Translations under genes and position numbers: made by a program | Origin: Carboxylicivirga marina | GTDB taxonomy: Bacteria; Bacteroidota; Bacteroidia; Bacteroidales; Marinilabiliaceae | Assembly: GCF_016612505.1 (NCBI RefSeq) | Contig: NZ_JAENRR010000004.1 | Coordinates: 109,899 to 173,898 of the forward strand | Direction: 5' to 3' | Length of the DNA stretch: 64,000 bases | The notes under the pieces: model-generated | What the model was told of the DNA's origin: nothing | Database searches by the model: none | The model's input: the letters and a program-made list of their open reading frames with translations, nothing else | Shown: piece after piece, positions 63,899-64,000 of the stretch | How the letters are laid out: each line of letters starts with the position of its first letter | Numbering within the stretch: the stretch's first letter is position 1

Positions 63899-63982
63899 TT
63901 ATGCAACCATCTTCAGCTCTTTTTTGGAGTTACCCCATTTTTTTAAGTAAATCCAAAAGTTAGCTGAGATTCCTTTCTTTGC
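63899..63982 (-). pseudogene. Possible 3' remnant of a coding gene at the right edge
   Basis: On the minus strand a 27-codon stretch ending at 63899 reads in one frame as ISANFWIYLKKWGNSKKELK and then MVA, but the frame is blocked by TAA just upstream (63983-63985). The plausible residues continue in another frame (KPKAYKQRKES) up to the edge. This pattern fits a frameshifted remnant, perhaps of a transposase, but I cannot name it. Confidence 0.22.
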
Positions 63983-64000
63983 TTATATGCCTTGGGTTTA

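Overview
The window is a low-GC chromosomal segment of a member of the Bacteroidota, probably a marine or anaerobic Marinilabiliales-type bacterium. The phylum call rests on several features: secreted proteins with signal peptides ending in AQ, PorT-like outer-membrane beta-barrels, a type IX secretion C-terminal domain, TAnnTTTG-type -7 boxes, an ATP synthase split into two gene blocks, and a very short epsilon subunit. No rRNA, tRNA, CRISPR array or complete insertion sequence was seen.

Layout. 1-3.5 kb holds the end of atpF and then atpH-atpA-atpG of F1Fo ATP synthase. 3.5-6.4 kb holds two paralogous outer-membrane beta-barrel genes flanking a small helical protein and a hairpin-rich repeat tract. 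6.4-16.8 kb is mixed housekeeping: an SpmA/SpmB-type membrane protein, a secreted DUF1080-like protein, a Nim/PNPOx-like flavoprotein, DnaG primase, a sirtuin, ComF, a small secreted CarboxypepD-reg gene broken by an in-frame stop, a MORN protein, an MBL hydrolase and Mpl. 16.8-34.2 kb is one long minus-strand chemosensory transcription unit. In transcription order it encodes a YfiR-like protein, MCP, STAS, CheY, Hpt, CheA, two CheW, CheR, a histidine-kinase-like protein, CheD, CheB, a GAF/PAS protein, two more CheR, a second CheB without receiver, a membrane GAF protein and a SpoIIE-type phosphatase. 34.4-40.7 kb reads the other way: a tandem RidA-fold (chorismatase-like) protein, an MMPL exporter, a polyprenyl synthase, then atpD-atpC. 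40.8-51.7 kb has a family 9 glycosyltransferase, an ankyrin lipoprotein, a T9SS cargo protein, a LamB-like porin, a 22-bp-period repeat array, metF and metH, and a lipoprotein. 51.9-63.8 kb has a TPR protein with a dead trypsin-like domain, prfB with its +1 frameshift site, an ArsC-like protein, a DUF4097 beta-helix protein, three tandem cyclophilins (the third fused to another dead protease domain), pheS, OsmC, a Crp/Fnr regulator, a LarC1-only protein and DUF2461.

How the genes work together. The chemosensory block is the most distinctive part. It has a full adaptation and kinase set in a group that lacks flagella, and no obvious motor output. At its two ends are a STAS protein and a SpoIIE-like phosphatase, the classical parts of a partner-switching module. 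In the middle is a GHKL kinase whose phospho-accepting His is Asn. The single MCP ends in a CheR/CheB-tether-like pentapeptide, one of the three CheR copies has lost key cofactor residues, and three proteins share a related GAF sensor. I suggest a chemosensory pathway whose output runs through partner switching rather than a flagellar switch; this is inference. The second unexplained item is the 22-bp phased inverted-repeat array at 45.6-45.7 kb between two convergent genes.
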